This document shows positions 27,371 through 35,084 of a DNA stretch of 64,000 nt, piece by piece. The notes beneath the pieces were generated by a model. That model was not told the DNA's origin. It did no database searches and was given only the letters and a program-made list of their open reading frames with translations. Within the stretch, counting starts at the first letter, position 1. Each line of letters starts with the position of its first letter. A program made the translations under genes and the position numbers. This DNA comes from Streptomyces pluripotens (lineage in GTDB: Bacteria > Actinomycetota > Actinomycetes > Streptomycetales > Streptomycetaceae), in assembly GCF_000802245.2 (NCBI RefSeq), contig NZ_CP021080.1, forward strand, positions 186,001 through 250,000. Direction: 5' to 3'.

Positions 27371-28288
27371 GTGCCCTCGCCGCAGCAGGCACGCGCACAG
27401 GCATCAGCGATCACGTCGGGCAAAGCCATGCCCGAGGCCGAGGCCGCCCCGACCTCCCGCCTACGAGAACTCTTCGACGGCCCCCGTCTGTCGCCGGGCC
27501 AGCGGCGCGTCGCCCAGTACCTCATCGAGCACATCAACGAGGCCGCGTTCCTGTCGATCACCGAGCTGGCGGACCGGGTCGGGGTCAGTCAGCCCTCGGT
27601 CACCCGCTTCGCCGCCGCCGTCGGCTTCAGTGGCTATCCCGCGTTGCGGGAGAAACTGCAGTCCATCGCGCTGAGCGCGCTCGCCGGCGGGCCCGGCTAC
27701 GAGAACCGGGCCAACGAACTCCAAGCGGCGGTGGACGCCGAGATCCAGAACCTGGAGAACCTGCGGCGCGACTTCGCCGACCCCGACCGGGTCATCCACG
27801 TCGGCCGCGAGCTGTCCCACTCCACTCCCTTGACGGTCCTCGGCCTGCGCATTTCCGTGTCGCTGGCCGAGTACTTCGGCTACGCCGCCCGCCGCATCCA
27901 CCCCGACGTGCGACTGGTGACCCGGGGCGGCAGCGTGGCCTACGACGCGCTCCTGCAGTCCCGGGAGGCCGGCGGCACCTGGGTGCTGGCGTTCGCCATG
28001 CCCCGGCACTCCCAGGAGACGCTGCACGCGATCCGGGTGGCGCGCGGTGCCGGTCTGAAGGTCGCCCTGGTCACCGACCTGGCGCTCGGGCCGCTGGCCG
28101 ACGAGGCCGACATCGCCTTCGCCACCGGCACCGGGTCACGGCTGGTGTTCGACTCCTACGCGGCGCCCGGTCTGATGGCCGCCGCGCTGCTGCAGGCCAT
28201 GACGGACGCCGATCCGGAGCGCACCCAGGCCCGTCTGGAGAAGTACGAGCATCTCTCCGAGGAGCACCAGTTCTTCCTCAGGGACTGA
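27371..28288 (+). CDS. RpiR/MurR-family transcriptional regulator
   Basis: This 305-residue protein has an N-terminal HTH_6 domain (LSPGQRRVAQYLIEHINEAA, then ITELADRVGVSQPSVTRFAAAVGF) and a C-terminal SIS sugar-phosphate-binding domain (about 125-270, LTVLGLRISVSLAEYFGYAAR). Such regulators sense sugar phosphates such as MurNAc-6-P. The GTG at 27371 is selected by an AAGGAGG site seven bases upstream; two earlier GTGs in frame have no such site. No murQ or sugar kinase gene adjoins it here. A palindromic AT-rich element at 28455, downstream of the gene, is a candidate target. A hairpin follows at 28318. Confidence 0.9.
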   Translation: MPSPQQARAQASAITSGKAMPEAEAAPTSRLRELFDGPRLSPGQRRVAQYLIEHINEAAFLSITELADRVGVSQPSVTRFAAAVGFSGYPALREKLQSIALSALAGGPGYENRANELQAAVDAEIQNLENLRRDFADPDRVIHVGRELSHSTPLTVLGLRISVSLAEYFGYAARRIHPDVRLVTRGGSVAYDALLQSREAGGTWVLAFAMPRHSQETLHAIRVARGAGLKVALVTDLALGPLADEADIAFATGTGSRLVFDSYAAPGLMAAALLQAMTDADPERTQARLEKYEHLSEEHQFFLRD

Positions 28289-28317
28289 GCCGGTCGCGGC
28301 GGAGGGCCGGTCCGGGC

Positions 28318-28334
28318 CCCTCGCCCGGCGAGGG
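28318..28334 (+). terminator. Short hairpin after the rpiR-family gene
   Basis: CCCTCGC, a 3-nt loop, then GCGAGGG forms a 7-bp perfect stem 30 bp after the stop codon. There is no U-tract. Confidence 0.5.
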
Positions 28335-28454
28335 AACCCGGTCTTTCCGTAAAGGTCCGGACCTGCCCGGCTGATCTTCCGCCGGGGCCGGAACCTCGTG
28401 AAGATCTTGCGGTGGCCCACCCCCCGGACGGGGATCATTCGACTCAATTCACGC

Positions 28455-28500
28455 ATGAATGTTTTCATACGTCTTGCAAAGTGGTCGGCATATATAAATA
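28455..28500 (+). promoter_or_regulatory. Candidate operator ATGAA-N4-TTCAT with AT-rich promoter
   Basis: The perfect inverted repeat ATGAATGTTTTCAT (28455-28468) has the TGAA...TTCA form known for RpiR/MurR-type operators. It is followed by TTGCAA (28474-28479) and TATATAAATA (28491-28500). The AT content is exceptional for this genome. The spacing of the -35/-10-like boxes is short (11-15 bp), so the promoter itself is less certain than the operator. Confidence 0.45.
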
Positions 28501-28806
28501 CTGCTCACGGATCGCGCCCGGCCCACCCCGGGCACGTTCCACATCCGCGGACCCACCGCTCGCACACCGCCCCGAGAAAGCCGACGGACCGCCCATGCGC
28601 ATGCAACCCCGCACGCAGCGCCGGTTTCCGACGCCCGGGGGCCCCGCACGGACACCCCCCGCCGCCGTTCCCTACCCACGTCGGCGTCCAGGGTGTTCCG
28701 GGGCGCATCGTCTGCGCGATGCGCCCGTGGCGGCCCCGGCCATCCCCTAGGCCGGGGCCGCCCCGAACCCGTCGGACCACCCTCACGACGCCGCACACCG
28801 GAAGCG

Positions 28807-29181
28807 ATGATCATGACCATTACCAGCACGCGCATCAGCCCCGACTGGCCCTGTCAGGTCAAGACGCCGGGCTCGTACGACTGGGAGCGCTCAGCGGCCA
28901 AGTGGCTGCGCGAGCTGATCCCCGCGCGCTATGCCAGCTATCCGGCACTCATCCGGCATCCCGTCCTGCTCGCCCGGCATGCGCAAATCCAGGTCCAGCA
29001 GGAGATCCGGGTGGCCCGGACCGCGCTGCAGACCGCGCGGGCCGAACTGCCGGTGCTCGGGCTGCCGGAGTCGGTCATCGAGCACACCATCAAGCTGTAC
29101 GCGGCCGAGCTCATGCAGTTGCAGCACATCGCGCGCAGCGTCCGCGCGGTCTCCGAAGCGCTGGCCGGCCGCAGCCACTGA
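28807..29181 (+). CDS. Small conserved hypothetical protein, helical
   Basis: This 124-residue protein of unknown function is cytoplasmic and mainly helical. It contains a Trp/Tyr-rich N-terminal part (SPDWPCQVKTPGSYDWERS) and long amphipathic helices (HAQIQVQQEIRVARTALQTA and KLYAAELMQLQHIARSVRAV). ATG 28807 and ATG 28813 are both possible starts (MIMTITS). It follows the AT-rich promoter island by about 300 bp, which suggests a regulated transcript with a long leader. I do not recognise a family and assign no function. It ends 71 bp before a tandem 20-bp repeat. Confidence 0.7.
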   Translation: MIMTITSTRISPDWPCQVKTPGSYDWERSAAKWLRELIPARYASYPALIRHPVLLARHAQIQVQQEIRVARTALQTARAELPVLGLPESVIEHTIKLYAAELMQLQHIARSVRAVSEALAGRSH

Positions 29182-29252
29182 GCCGCCAGGGACTCCACGG
29201 GCCCGGCCCGCAGAAAGCCGACGCACACGCCAGGGCCGATAACCGCCCCCCT

Positions 29253-29292
29253 TTTCGAAGGTCCCTCCCCGCTTTCGAAGGTCCCTCCCCGC
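29253..29292. repeat. Tandem 20-bp direct repeat (two copies)
   Basis: The unit TTTCGAAGGTCCCTCCCCGC occurs twice head to tail with no mismatch (29253-29272 and 29273-29292), each carrying a TTCGAA palindrome. It lies downstream of the 28807 gene and downstream of the small membrane-protein gene on the other strand. Confidence 0.85.
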
Positions 29293-29441
29293 CGCCCGGC
29301 GGCGGCATGTACCCCGCCCGGCGAGGTGACGGCATCGCACGTCCCGCGGACCGGTGAGCCGGGACCTCCCGTTTCGGTGCGGACGACACCCCGGCATCCG
29401 CGAGCTGCCGGCGGTCGCCAGGGGGACACGGGCCTCCGCGG

Positions 29442-29543
29442 TCAGTCGTCGTCCCGACGACACCAGTACCAGCACGCTCCGACGACCAAGGCCAGCAGGA
29501 ACACGGCGGGCACGAACAGGACCGGAATGCGGGAGCCGGTCAT
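29442..29543 (-). CDS. Single-pass small membrane protein, 33 residues
   Basis: The frame begins at ATG 29543 with GAAGG about eight bases upstream. It reads MTGSRIPVLFVPAVFLLAL and continues VVGACWYWCRRDDD, ending at TGA. A hydrophobic helix of about 20 residues is followed by a basic/acidic tail, giving an N-out/C-in topology by the positive-inside rule. Two cysteines sit at the membrane boundary (ACWYWC). It is too short for standard gene callers. It lies 126 bp downstream of the flavin reductase gene on the same strand and may be co-transcribed. Coding status is likely but not proven. Confidence 0.5.
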   Translation of the reverse strand: MTGSRIPVLFVPAVFLLALVVGACWYWCRRDDD

Positions 29544-29669
29544 CGGCAAGGCCTTCAGTCTCGGTGCGGTTGACCACGCGGCCCACGGTCGCGGGGCTGC
29601 CCACGGTGACGGCCGGCCGCCACCCCCGCCCAGGGGTCTTTGGAGGTCTTGCCCGACGTTCGAATGCCT

Positions 29670-30185
29670 TCAGTCCACGCAGGGACGGACGCTGGTGCCG
29701 AGCGTGTCGGACATCCGCAGCAGCGGCCCGGCCCGCCCCTCACCCCACCGGACCGGATCCAGGACGAAGCCGACGTGATCACCGCCGTCGGTGCGGTGGA
29801 GAATCGTCCCGGCGAACCAGGCGGCCGTCTCCGTCAACACGGCTGTGCCTCCGGGTCCTTCCCGCCAGTCCAGTCGCTCGAACTGGTCGGCCTCGTCGCC
29901 CGTCTCACCACCGAGGAGTGCCGCGAGGTCCCGCTGATCACGGGCAAGCAGGTGCACCGCGAGGTGCTGGGCGGCGCGCGCGACGCGGTAGGTGTGACTG
30001 TTCTTGGGCAGCCAGACGGCGTACCGGGGCGGCCGGACGGAGCACTGGGAAGCGAAACCGGCCAGGCATCCAGCGAGTTCGCCGTCAGCCACGGCCGTGA
30101 CCACGCACATGTCCGGGTTCAGCCGGTCGAAGAACCCGTCCAGGACCGCCTCGCCACCTGCTTGCGCCTCACCGTCCGCAGCCAT
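29670..30185 (-). CDS. Flavin reductase-like (FMN-binding) domain protein
   Basis: This 171-residue protein fits the flavin reductase/FMN-binding split-barrel family. Typical elements are DMCVVTAVADGELAGCLAGF near the N-terminus, VRPPRYAVWLPKNSHTYRVA and AQHLAVHLLARDQRDLAALL in the middle, and the domain pattern TETAAWFAGTILHRTDGGDH. Such proteins reduce flavin with NAD(P)H or bind FMN for small oxidoreductases. The ATG at 30185 has GGAGGCGGG upstream. It stands alone, divergent from the TetR gene across a 447-bp gap. No monooxygenase partner is next to it, so the physiological role is open. Confidence 0.8.
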   Translation of the reverse strand: MAADGEAQAGGEAVLDGFFDRLNPDMCVVTAVADGELAGCLAGFASQCSVRPPRYAVWLPKNSHTYRVARAAQHLAVHLLARDQRDLAALLGGETGDEADQFERLDWREGPGGTAVLTETAAWFAGTILHRTDGGDHVGFVLDPVRWGEGRAGPLLRMSDTLGTSVRPCVD

Positions 30186-30632
30186 GCCGCCCGCCTCCGT
30201 CGTACCGCTCCGCTTCCGTCCACCACCTGGAGTCCGGACTCAGCTCATCACAGACGGCGTCGTCGCGCCCACCGGCCCACCGTTGCCCGGTGCGCCGAAC
30301 CCGGCACACCGGTCGCGGCCGTTCCCCGGCGGCTCCGGTGCACGAGTGCGGACCGGACCTGGACCGCGACGAGGGTCGCACCCGACCGTCACGTACGGGA
30401 CCGGGACTGCCCGCTCTCCCACGTCGACGCAGGTGTTCCCCGGCGGATCCAGGGCGCACGCGTTGCACGGGGCCCGCGACGGCAGCCGGCCCAGTCGATC
30501 GCCGTCGGACCGGCCCGAGCGCTCCCCAGGCCAGTGCCCCACAGAGTCGCCGCCAGGGCACTCAGTTCCTCCATGACCCTCTCAGTCTGCACTGAGTGCC
30601 ACACATTCCGTCCGGGTGCTACGTTCGCGTCC
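30186..30632. other. Divergent intergenic region between flavin reductase and TetR genes
   Basis: I see no supported gene in this 447-bp stretch. Its right end holds the TetR operator copies (30557-30601) and a TACGTT -10-like element at 30620-30625, eight bases before the TetR start. The rest is featureless G/C-rich sequence. Confidence 0.5.
30557..30601. promoter_or_regulatory. Two opposed operator copies at the TetR promoter
   Basis: GGCACTCAGT (30557-30566) is the reverse complement of ACTGAGTGCC at 30591-30600, and the second copy is part of a perfect GCACTGAGTGC palindrome (30589-30599). They lie just upstream of the TetR start, as expected for autoregulation. A third related site is at 31425. 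Confidence 0.65.
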
Positions 30633-31427
30633 ATGAGCTCCAGCAGCGTGGCACCGACCGCCAAGCCGCCGATGCGCGACGCCCTGGTCGCGGCGGCCTT
30701 CCGGCTCTTCCTGGAACGCGGGTACGAGCAGACCACCGTGGACGACATCGTGACCCTGGCCGGGGTGGGCCGGCGCTCGTTCTTCCGCTACTTCCCGTCC
30801 AAGGAGGACGTGGTCTTCCCCGACCACGAACGCTGCCTGGACGACATGACCGCCTTCCTCGCCGCGGACGAGGAAGAACACGAGCCGGTGCGACGAGTGT
30901 GCGACGCGGCCCGGCTGGTACTGCGGATGTACGCGGAGAACCCCACTTTCTCCGTCCAGCGCTACCGCCTCACCAAGAAGGTGCCGGGACTGCGCGCCTA
31001 CGAGCTGTCGGTGGTCTGGCGCTATGAGCGCGCACTCGCCGAGTACCTGCGCGGTCGATTCGCCGGACGGCCCGACGGATCGCTGCGGGCCGATGTGATC
31101 GCGGCGGCGGTCGTCGCCGCCCACAACAACGCCCTGCGCTCCTGGCTGCGATCGGACGGCAGGGGCGACGCGGGTGCGACGGTGGACCACGCGCTGGGAT
31201 ACGTGCAGCGGACGTTCGGCGGCTCGGCGGACACCACGGTGCGTGCCGCCCCCGTCAGCGCGGCGCCCGTGGGCGAACCGGCCGGGCATCCCGACGACGT
31301 GGTGGTCCTCGTCTCCCGCCGCGATGCCCCGGTATGGCGGGTGGTCCAAGAGTGGGAGTCAGTACTGGGGCGTGCCGGACGCCTTGCCAGCCGCGAAATT
31401 CAGGGTACGGAGTACCTTTACGAGTGA
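30633..31427 (+). CDS. TetR-family transcriptional regulator
   Basis: This 264-residue regulator has a classical TetR N-terminal domain (MRDALVAAAFRLFLERGYEQ, then TTVDDIVTLAGVGRRSFFRYFPSKEDVVF) and a ligand-binding helical core to about residue 200 (IAAAVVAAHNNALRSWLR). The final 60 residues are an unusual extension (VVVLVSRRDAPVWRVVQEWE), longer than most TetR proteins. The start ATG 30633 is close to the operator and promoter. The palindrome GCACTGAGTGC upstream and TGACACTGAGTGCCA overlapping its own stop codon suggest that it represses itself and the zinc-ribbon gene downstream. The ligand is unknown; neighbouring acyl-CoA-type OB proteins hint at fatty-acyl or polyketide thioesters. Confidence 0.88.
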   Translation: MSSSSVAPTAKPPMRDALVAAAFRLFLERGYEQTTVDDIVTLAGVGRRSFFRYFPSKEDVVFPDHERCLDDMTAFLAADEEEHEPVRRVCDAARLVLRMYAENPTFSVQRYRLTKKVPGLRAYELSVVWRYERALAEYLRGRFAGRPDGSLRADVIAAAVVAAHNNALRSWLRSDGRGDAGATVDHALGYVQRTFGGSADTTVRAAPVSAAPVGEPAGHPDDVVVLVSRRDAPVWRVVQEWESVLGRAGRLASREIQGTEYLYE

Positions 31428-31439
31428 CACTGAGTGCCA
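31425..31439. promoter_or_regulatory. TetR-type operator ahead of the zinc-ribbon gene
   Basis: TGACACTGAGTGCCA is a near-perfect palindrome (TGRCACT-G-AGTGYCA) that overlaps the TetR stop codon. It shares the 11-mer ACTGAGTGCCA with the site at 30591. It lies about 100 bp before the gene starting at 31540. Confidence 0.65.
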
Positions 31440-31539
31440 TACGCTGTTCGGCGTGCGCGGTGGCACGGCACCGCGCACCCGTGTGCGCGCCTTGTGCCGG
31501 GCATGCGGGATTCCGGCCGAGCGCAGGGAGTTGACCAGC

Positions 31540-31956
31540 GTGTACCACTACTCAGCAAGCGCCTCGCATCCGGCGGCCGGCTCCGCGGCGGGTGTTCTCG
31601 ATCCCGCCCCCGCAGGATCCAAGGACGCCATCCACTTCCAGCGCTGCACCTGGTGCGGCACCGCGACGTACCACCGGTTGCTGTGCCCGGTGTGCCAGGG
31701 CAGTGAACTGCGCACGGAACGCAGCGAGGGCATCGGCACGGTCCGCCACTCGACCGTGGTGCACCGCAACACGCCGGCGGCACGCAACGTGTCGCTGATA
31801 GAGATGGCCGAGGGGTTCGTCGTCCGGGGCCGGGTCATGGGGCCGCCGATCGGAATCCACAGCGGCGACCGGGTGCATCTCTCCACCGCCAAGGACCCGG
31901 TCCGCGGCGAGCCGGTCTTCCAGTTGCTCGACGAGCCCTATCGGGCCTGGACCTGA
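31540..31956 (+). CDS. Zinc-ribbon/OB-fold (DUF35-type) protein
   Basis: This 138-residue protein combines an N-terminal rubredoxin-like zinc ribbon (FQRCTWCGTATYHRLLCPVC, two CxxC pairs) with a C-terminal OB fold (about 70-135, GIGTVRHSTVVHRN and FVVRGRVMGPPIGIHSGDRV). DUF35 proteins act as acyl-CoA-associated subunits of thiolases, hydratases or ketosynthase-like enzymes. The start is GTG 31540, supported by CAGGGAG nine bases upstream. No thiolase gene is nearby, so the partner must be encoded elsewhere. A TetR-type operator upstream indicates control by the neighbouring TetR protein. Confidence 0.85.
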   Translation: MYHYSASASHPAAGSAAGVLDPAPAGSKDAIHFQRCTWCGTATYHRLLCPVCQGSELRTERSEGIGTVRHSTVVHRNTPAARNVSLIEMAEGFVVRGRVMGPPIGIHSGDRVHLSTAKDPVRGEPVFQLLDEPYRAWT

Positions 31957-32157
31957 TCTCCGGTCCCCTCCCGCGCCTTCTCGCGCGGTGACGGCCCTGC
32001 CGCGCCCGCACCCGCAGACCCGGCTGACGCCGCATCAGGCGGCGCCGCTGAAAGCCCCGGTGGAGCGTCGACGGCGCCACCGAACCGGGCACTGCCACCG
32101 GACGGCTGTTCACCAGGGGGCGATCAGCTCCGCAGGACGGTGCACTCCCGCTGCCCC

Positions 32158-32544
32158 TCAGTCCGTGAGCGTCACCCGGATACCGACCGTGCCGGCCTGA
32201 CCGCGTCGCAGCCGGCTGCCCAGCATCGTCAGCCGGCCGACGATGCCGTACTTGCGGGCAATGAGCTCGCGGTAGCGCGCGGTGGTGGCCACGTCGGCGA
32301 TCCCGGCCGTGGCCGGAACCTGCTCGCCGGTGGGGTTGCCGCGCAGGTCGCAGGGACCGACGAGGACATCGGCACGACGCCGGATCCGCTTGACCTTCCA
32401 ACTGTCGGCAGCCGTCCAGACGCCGAGGGCGTCGCCGTCCCGAACCACCCACACCGGCGTGGCCACCGGAGTTCCGTTCTTGCGGTAGCTGGTCACCAGC
32501 AGGTATTTCCCCAAGCCGAGCCGTTCAAGCCGCGTATCGTCCAT
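32158..32544 (-). CDS. PPOX-class (F420-dependent type) oxidoreductase
   Basis: This 128-residue split beta-barrel protein resembles PPOX-class F420-dependent enzymes of actinobacteria. The N-terminus MDDTRLERLGLGKYLLVTSY with KNGTPVATPVWVVRDGDAL is characteristic. It is followed by WTAADSWKVKRIRRRADVLV and a C-terminal helix/strand ending AGTVGIRVTLTD. Such enzymes bind F420 or FMN and reduce small substrates. ATG 32544 is the start; a longer upstream frame is Pro/Arg-rich and not coding-like. It is divergent from the S1 protease gene, with about 290 bp between them. The substrate is unknown. Confidence 0.85.
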   Translation of the reverse strand: MDDTRLERLGLGKYLLVTSYRKNGTPVATPVWVVRDGDALGVWTAADSWKVKRIRRRADVLVGPCDLRGNPTGEQVPATAGIADVATTARYRELIARKYGIVGRLTMLGSRLRRGQAGTVGIRVTLTD

Positions 32545-32831
32545 GTACGGCAGTCTAGAAGGCGGTCCGGCGCGTGCAGGCCGCGTGTCGAGGGCGGCCC
32601 GCCGCCCCCGGACCGTGCGGGTGTTCCGCCCCGCGTCCACCCGAAGTCCCACCGGGGTCTGGAACCTGCACGGCACGCCCAATCCGCCGCGCAGCCCGAG
32701 AAGTTCACCGTCCGTACTGAACGCCGCCGCGCCGGGCCGCGTTATGGAGATCGGGCCCCCACGACTCGAGGGCCCCGTGAGGCCGCTGGGTGCGGGCATC
32801 ACGCCTTCGGGTTCGGCTTCGGGAGCCATGC

Positions 32832-34205
32832 ATGCGGCACGCACGACGACGGGTCGTCCGGCGACTGACACGGTTGGCGGCGGTCGGCGGTCTTCTCCTC
32901 GGGTGCACGATGGTCGCCCGGGCGGCTGTGGCGAGCGAGCCGCCTCCGGCGTCCGCCAGGTCGCTCAGCTCCGCCGGGAACACCGGTGCCGCATGGGTGG
33001 CCCGCCTCGGCACGGCACGGACGGCGGGCACCTGGATCGGTTCCGACGGGCGGCCGGTGGTGGCGGTGACCGACGACGCAGCGGCGCGGGCGGTACGGCG
33101 CACCGGGGCAAAGGCGAAGATCGTACGGAACAGCATGAACGACCTCACATCGGCTACTGCCACACTGCGCGCGGCACCCCGCGTGGCCGGGACGGCATGG
33201 GCGGTGGACTACCGGACCAACACGGTCAAAGTGCAGGCGGACCGCACGGTGTCCGCCGCCAACTGGTCCCGGATCTCCCAAGTGGCCAAGAAAATAGGCG
33301 GTTTCGTACACATGGAACGGACGAAGGGCGCTTTCACCACGCGGTTGAACGGTGCCCTGCCGATCCTTTCGGCGGGTGGCCGCTGCTCGGCCGGATTCAA
33401 CGTCACCAACGGCTCAACCGACTTCATCCTCACAGCAGGTCACTGCGGCCCCGCCGGATCGACCTGGTTCGCGGACAACCAGGGCAATCAGCAGCTCGGC
33501 AGAACGGTGAACAGCGTCTTCCCCGGACATGACTTCTCCCTCGTCCAGTATTCCTCCGGGCAGGCCGGCAAGGGTGCCGACGTGGTGGCGATCGGCGGCG
33601 GCAAGGGCGTGCGCATCACCGGAGCCGCCGACCCGGCGGTGGGACAACGGGTGTTCCGCAGTGGCAGCACCAGCGGCCTGCACGACGGCCAAGTCACCGC
33701 GCTCAACGCGACCGTGAACTACCCCGAGGGTACGGTGAGCGGGCTCATCGAGACCACCGTGTGCGCCGAACCGGGCGACAGCGGTGGCCCGCTGTTCTCC
33801 GAAGGCGTCGCGCTGGGTGTCACCTCGGGCGGCAACGGTGACTGCACGACGGGCGGCACTACGTTCTTCCAGCCGGTGACCAAGGCCATGACGGCGCTCG
33901 GTGTCCGACTGATCGTGTCAGCGCAGAACGCGGGCGGCACCCAGAGCGGAGCCCCCTCCCCCGGACCGTCCACACCGCCGCAGCGCGCAATCGCTCCCAG
34001 CGCAGCCTCGCCGGGTTCTTCCGCGCCGGTCACGGGCACGGCACAGGGCGGAGCCCTGCTGGCGCGGCTGACCGACGCCCGGAACATCGGGCCCGGGCTG
34101 CTGGTGATCGCGGGCAGTCTGATCGCGCTGGTCGCCACCAGGTACATCCGGGCCGAGCAGGAGCGCAGGGCGTACCAGCAGCACTACTCGGCGACGTGGG
34201 GCTGA
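32832..34205 (+). CDS. Chymotrypsin-like (S1) serine protease with C-terminal membrane anchor
   Basis: This 457-residue protein belongs to the streptogrisin/alpha-lytic type S1 family. A signal peptide is visible (RLTRLAAVGGLLLGCTMVARAAVA), followed by a propeptide of about 150 residues. The catalytic triad is in LTAGHCGPAG (His), GHDFSLVQYS (Asp) and CAEPGDSGGPLF (Ser). After a Pro/Ser/Ala-rich spacer, a transmembrane helix (NIGPGLLVIAGSLIALVAT) and a basic cytoplasmic tail ending QQHYSATWG follow. This tether is absent from ordinary secreted streptogrisins, so the enzyme probably stays on the outer membrane face. Start ATG 32832 has GGGAGCC upstream. A perfect terminator hairpin follows at 34282. 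Confidence 0.9.
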   Translation: MRHARRRVVRRLTRLAAVGGLLLGCTMVARAAVASEPPPASARSLSSAGNTGAAWVARLGTARTAGTWIGSDGRPVVAVTDDAAARAVRRTGAKAKIVRNSMNDLTSATATLRAAPRVAGTAWAVDYRTNTVKVQADRTVSAANWSRISQVAKKIGGFVHMERTKGAFTTRLNGALPILSAGGRCSAGFNVTNGSTDFILTAGHCGPAGSTWFADNQGNQQLGRTVNSVFPGHDFSLVQYSSGQAGKGADVVAIGGGKGVRITGAADPAVGQRVFRSGSTSGLHDGQVTALNATVNYPEGTVSGLIETTVCAEPGDSGGPLFSEGVALGVTSGGNGDCTTGGTTFFQPVTKAMTALGVRLIVSAQNAGGTQSGAPSPGPSTPPQRAIAPSAASPGSSAPVTGTAQGGALLARLTDARNIGPGLLVIAGSLIALVATRYIRAEQERRAYQQHYSATWG

Positions 34206-34281
34206 CGGGACACCCGTCACGACAGCCCGCAGGACCCCAGGGTCCACCGTCGCAAGCGGAGCCACCACGGGACCCGGGAAA

Positions 34282-34307
34282 GGGCACCCGTGCGCTCACG
34301 GGTGCCC
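34282..34307. terminator. Bidirectional hairpin terminator
   Basis: GGGCACCCGTG and CACGGGTGCCC form a perfect 11-bp stem with a 4-nt loop between the protease gene ending at 34205 and the convergent small gene ending at 34349. Confidence 0.7.
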
Positions 34308-34348
34308 GGTGGACGGTAAGGCGCAATGCAACTGCCAAGCGGGGTCGG

Positions 34349-34534
34349 TCAGGCCGCCCGGCGCTCCTCCGGGACCACGGCGGCCCACTCCATCACAAGG
34401 CGCTGGTACTCCGCACGCTGCTCGGTCGTCAGTGTCCCGCCCGACCGGAGCCACAGGGCCCGGATCTCCTGGTTGACCTTCGCAGCCGATCGCTCGGAGG
34501 CGGTTTCAACAGTGGTGGACATGTTGTCAAGCAT
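34349..34534 (-). CDS. Small hypothetical protein, 61 residues
   Basis: This short hydrophilic protein is helical (SERSAAKVNQEIRALWLRSG and TTEQRAEYQRLVMEWAAVV). Two in-frame ATGs exist, at 34534 and 34522; neither has a strong ribosome site, though GGGCGG precedes the first. The composition (Arg/Glu-rich helices, acidic N-terminus) is coding-like for Streptomyces. It is convergent with the S1 protease gene and shares a terminator hairpin. No function is proposed; the LTTEQRAEYQRLVMEW pattern suggests a small helical bundle. Confidence 0.55.
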   Translation of the reverse strand: MLDNMSTTVETASERSAAKVNQEIRALWLRSGGTLTTEQRAEYQRLVMEWAAVVPEERRAA

Positions 34535-35084
34535 ATGCCGCCCGAGATCAGGACTCCGTGAGCGAGCACCCGCGATACGGACATTTCAGACCGTGTCACT
34601 CGTCACGTCAACGCGTCGAGCACGGGCGGGAGTTCACGCTGCAACCCGTTCGGCACCACCACCCGGACGTCCAACACCGCCGCGCACACCGGGTCGTGGA
34701 AGCTGCGGGGCACGACCTGCCGGCCGGCCGGGGCGGCCCGTGGGCGACGGCGCCACGGACACGTTCGCGCACCGTGTTCCTGGCCACATCCCTCCGGCGC
34801 GACGAGAGCGCCGAGGTCCCCCACGGTGACATCCGTCACCCGGAGCACCCGGGCGCCCCTGGCGACACAGGTGGCGACCTCACCATGACCGGCGTCCCGG
34901 CACGGGTGCGGTGCTGACCCACTGCCGGATGCCGTGGAAGGTGAGCAACGGCACAGATCCGCCGCGCCCGTGTGCCAAGGGTGAGCGGACCGTGCGTGCT
35001 CCGTCTCCGCAAGCGTGATCCATGGCTCGACCCCGGTGCCGAGCCCCTGCTGCGGCGTCCGGCACCGTAGTCAACTGGTTCCGC
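34535..35084. other. 550-bp gap without a convincing gene
   Basis: A minus-strand open frame of 81 codons (34848 to 34603, GTG start preceded by AGGGGCG) begins VLRVTDVTVGDLGALVAPEG and ends NGLQRELPPVLDALT, which looks partly protein-like, but its middle is Arg/Pro-rich noise. It may be a frameshifted remnant. I see no other supported feature here. Confidence 0.35.

Larger units (their letters stand above)
28289..28806 (+). other. Intergenic region with terminator, AT-rich promoter island and long leader
   Basis: This 518-bp gap holds a hairpin (28318-28334) ending the rpiR transcript, an unusually AT-rich patch around 28440-28505 with a palindrome and TATATAAATA, and then about 300 bp of G/C-rich sequence with no convincing gene before the ATG at 28807. 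The last part may be a long 5' leader of the next gene. Confidence 0.5.
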
